From an uncultured Eubacteriales bacterium (GTDB taxonomy: Bacteria; Bacillota; Clostridia; Oscillospirales; Acutalibacteraceae), in the NCBI GenBank assembly GCA_934444895.1, contig CAKSDA010000016.1, positions 1 through 21,702 on the forward strand: a DNA stretch of 21,702 nt, in the 5' to 3' direction. The translations under genes were made by a program, and so were the position numbers. This document shows positions 20,248 to 21,702 of the stretch, one piece after another. The notes beneath the pieces are model-generated. The model was given only the letters and a program-made list of their open reading frames with translations. It did no database searches and had not been told where the DNA came from. Numbering within the stretch: the first letter of the stretch is position 1; each line of letters begins with the position of its first letter.

Positions 20248-21702
20248 ATGAAATACGATTTTTCCGCTATTGAAAAAAAGTGGCAGGATATATGGGAAAA
20301 AGAAAAAACATTTGCGGCGAAGGATGATTATTCGCTTAAAAAGTTTTATGCGTTGGTGGAGTTTCCTTACCCATCAGGGCAGGGGCTGCATGTGGGTCAT
20401 CCGCGTTCATATACGGCGCTTGATATTGTTGCAAGGAAGAAAAGGCTCTGCGGATATAATGTTCTGTATCCTATGGGATTTGACGCATTCGGCCTTCCTA
20501 CTGAAAATTTTGCCATTAAAAATCATATTCACCCCCGCGAAGTAACAAAGAAAAATATAGCCAACTTTAAAAGGCAGCTTAAATCTTTGGGATTTTCCTT
20601 CGATTGGGACAGAGAAATAGATACAACCGATCCAAATTACTATAAGTGGACCCAGTGGATTTTTCTTAAACTCTTTGAAAATGGCTTGGCTTATAAAAAG
20701 GAAATGGCGGTTAACTGGTGCACATCATGTAAATGCGTCCTTGCAAACGAAGAGGTTGTAAACGGCGTTTGCGAACGCTGCGGCAGTGAGGTTGTTCGCA
20801 AGGTTAAAAGCCAGTGGATGCTTAAAATAACCGAATATGCCGAAAAATTGCTGGAAGGTTTGGACCATGTGGATTTTATAGACAGGGTAAAAACCCAGCA
20901 ACGCAATTGGATAGGCCGCTCAACCGGTGCCGAAATTGAGTTTAAAACAACCGCCGGAGATATTTTAACAGTATATTCAACAAGAGCCGATACCCTGTTC
21001 GGCGCAACATATATGGTAATTGCTCCGGAACACCCGTTTATTGATAAATGGAAGGATAATCTTAAAAACTTTAAGGAAATTTCGGAGTATAGGGAAACTG
21101 CCGCCCGTAAGTCGGATTTTGAACGCACCGAAGTTGTTAAGGAAAAAACAGGTGTAAGACTCGACGGCGTTATGGCAATAAACCCGGTAAACGGAAAAGA
21201 AATACCGATCTTTATATCGGATTATGTATTGATCTCCTACGGTACCGGCGCTATTATGGCTGTTCCGGCACACGACGAAAGAGACTTTGATTTTGCTAAA
21301 AAGTTTAATCTGCCTATAGTTGAGGTTGTAAAAGGCGGAGATGTTGAAAAGGAAGCTTATACCGACTGCAATGACGGTTATATGGTAAATTCCGGATTTT
21401 TAACCGGACTTAGGGTCGCCGAGGCAAAAGAAGCGATTACAAAATGGCTTGTTGATAACAATTTGGGCAGAAGTAAGGTAAACTATAAACTGCGTGACTG
21501 GGTATTTTCCCGCCAGCGCTATTGGGGAGAACCTATACCGATAGTTCACTGTGAAAAATGCGGTTATGTTCCGCTGAGTGAAAGCGATCTGCCTTTGGTA
21601 CTGCCGGATGTTGAGTCATACGAACCTACCGATAACGGCGAATCTCCGCTTGCAAAGATTACCGATTGGGTAAATACCGTTTGCCCTAAATGCGGTGCCC
21701 CC
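20248..21702 (+). CDS. leuS: Leucyl-tRNA synthetase (5' part, runs off the window)
   Basis: The first 485 codons are present and the frame is still open at the window end; the full enzyme should be about 800 residues. It attaches leucine to tRNA-Leu. The ATG at 20248 follows AAGGG (20234-20238) by 9 bases; an in-frame ATG at 20239 is too close to it. The ATP-binding HIGH motif is HVGH (48-51) in YPSGQGLHVGHPRSY. A zinc ribbon lies at Cys158/Cys161 and Cys175/Cys178. The CP1 editing domain begins after residue about 220 with STRADTLFGATY and contains GTGAIMAVPAHDERD (Asp346), which hydrolyses mischarged tRNA. LRDWVFSRQRYWGEPIPI returns to the catalytic core. The KMSKS loop lies beyond the window. 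Confidence 0.97.
   Translation, partial: MKYDFSAIEKKWQDIWEKEKTFAAKDDYSLKKFYALVEFPYPSGQGLHVGHPRSYTALDIVARKKRLCGYNVLYPMGFDAFGLPTENFAIKNHIHPREVTKKNIANFKRQLKSLGFSFDWDREIDTTDPNYYKWTQWIFLKLFENGLAYKKEMAVNWCTSCKCVLANEEVVNGVCERCGSEVVRKVKSQWMLKITEYAEKLLEGLDHVDFIDRVKTQQRNWIGRSTGAEIEFKTTAGDILTVYSTRADTLFGATYMVIAPEHPFIDKWKDNLKNFKEISEYRETAARKSDFERTEVVKEKTGVRLDGVMAINPVNGKEIPIFISDYVLISYGTGAIMAVPAHDERDFDFAKKFNLPIVEVVKGGDVEKEAYTDCNDGYMVNSGFLTGLRVAEAKEAITKWLVDNNLGRSKVNYKLRDWVFSRQRYWGEPIPIVHCEKCGYVPLSESDLPLVLPDVESYEPTDNGESPLAKITDWVNTVCPKCGAP

Noticed and set aside
20270..20545. 91-codon plus-strand ORF in another frame of leuS
   Set aside because: It overlaps the clear LeuRS coding region, has no ribosome site and an Arg/Lys/Trp-rich composition typical of a shadow frame.
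1..21702. Mobile elements, CRISPR arrays, defence or toxin-antitoxin genes
   Set aside because: No transposase or integrase, no regularly spaced repeats, and every long gene belongs to a housekeeping family.

Overview
The window is a dense, entirely plus-strand run of conserved housekeeping genes from a low-GC Gram-positive bacterium. It is most likely a spore-forming member of the Clostridia (Oscillospiraceae/Eubacteriales-like). The pointers are AT-rich sequence with many ATA, AAA and AGA codons, strong Shine-Dalgarno sites, frequent TTG/GTG starts, the end of a GerA-type spore germination receptor, an L20-type leader before infC, TrmFO, and the order plsX-rnc-smc-ftsY and nadD-yqeK-LCP-rsfS-leuS. 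The exact genus cannot be read from the sequence.

Layout. 1-339: 3' end of a GerA-family germinant receptor subunit. 430-1170: a CofE-like (F420-0 gamma-glutamyl ligase family) protein with its own promoter and terminator; its role is the least understood here. 1308-2700: the infC-rpmI-rplT translation operon with a sigma-A-type promoter, a structured leader ending in an attenuator hairpin, an apparent AUC start for IF3 and a closing terminator. 2832-7126: trmH-family rRNA/tRNA methyltransferase, dprA and topA. 7311-11347: trmFO, plsX, rnc and an Elp3-like radical SAM protein, tightly packed. 11469-17123: smc, ftsY, rdgB and a yhbY homologue with a long basic tail. 17283-20054: nadD, yqeK, an LCP cell-wall ligase and rsfS. 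Two tandem terminators follow, then leuS (5' part, running off the window).

How the genes fit together. The content covers translation initiation and ribosome biogenesis (IF3, L35, L20, TrmH-type methylase, RNase III, YhbY, RsfS), tRNA modification and charging (TrmFO, radical SAM, LeuRS), chromosome maintenance (DprA, TopA, SMC), membrane and envelope functions (PlsX, FtsY, LCP) and nucleotide/NAD metabolism (RdgB, NadD, YqeK). Coupling is by short spacers or overlaps: trmH/dprA 4 nt, rnc/radical SAM 4 nt, ftsY/rdgB abutting, nadD/yqeK 16 nt.

I found no mobile element, CRISPR array, tRNA, rRNA or defence system, and no convincing new multi-gene system. The observations worth a second look are small-scale: the orphan CofE-like gene, the infC AUC start and leader, A-rich spacers that look like decayed or extended protein tails after topA and yhbY, a structured spacer before trmH, and a possible three-codon ORF over the smc start.
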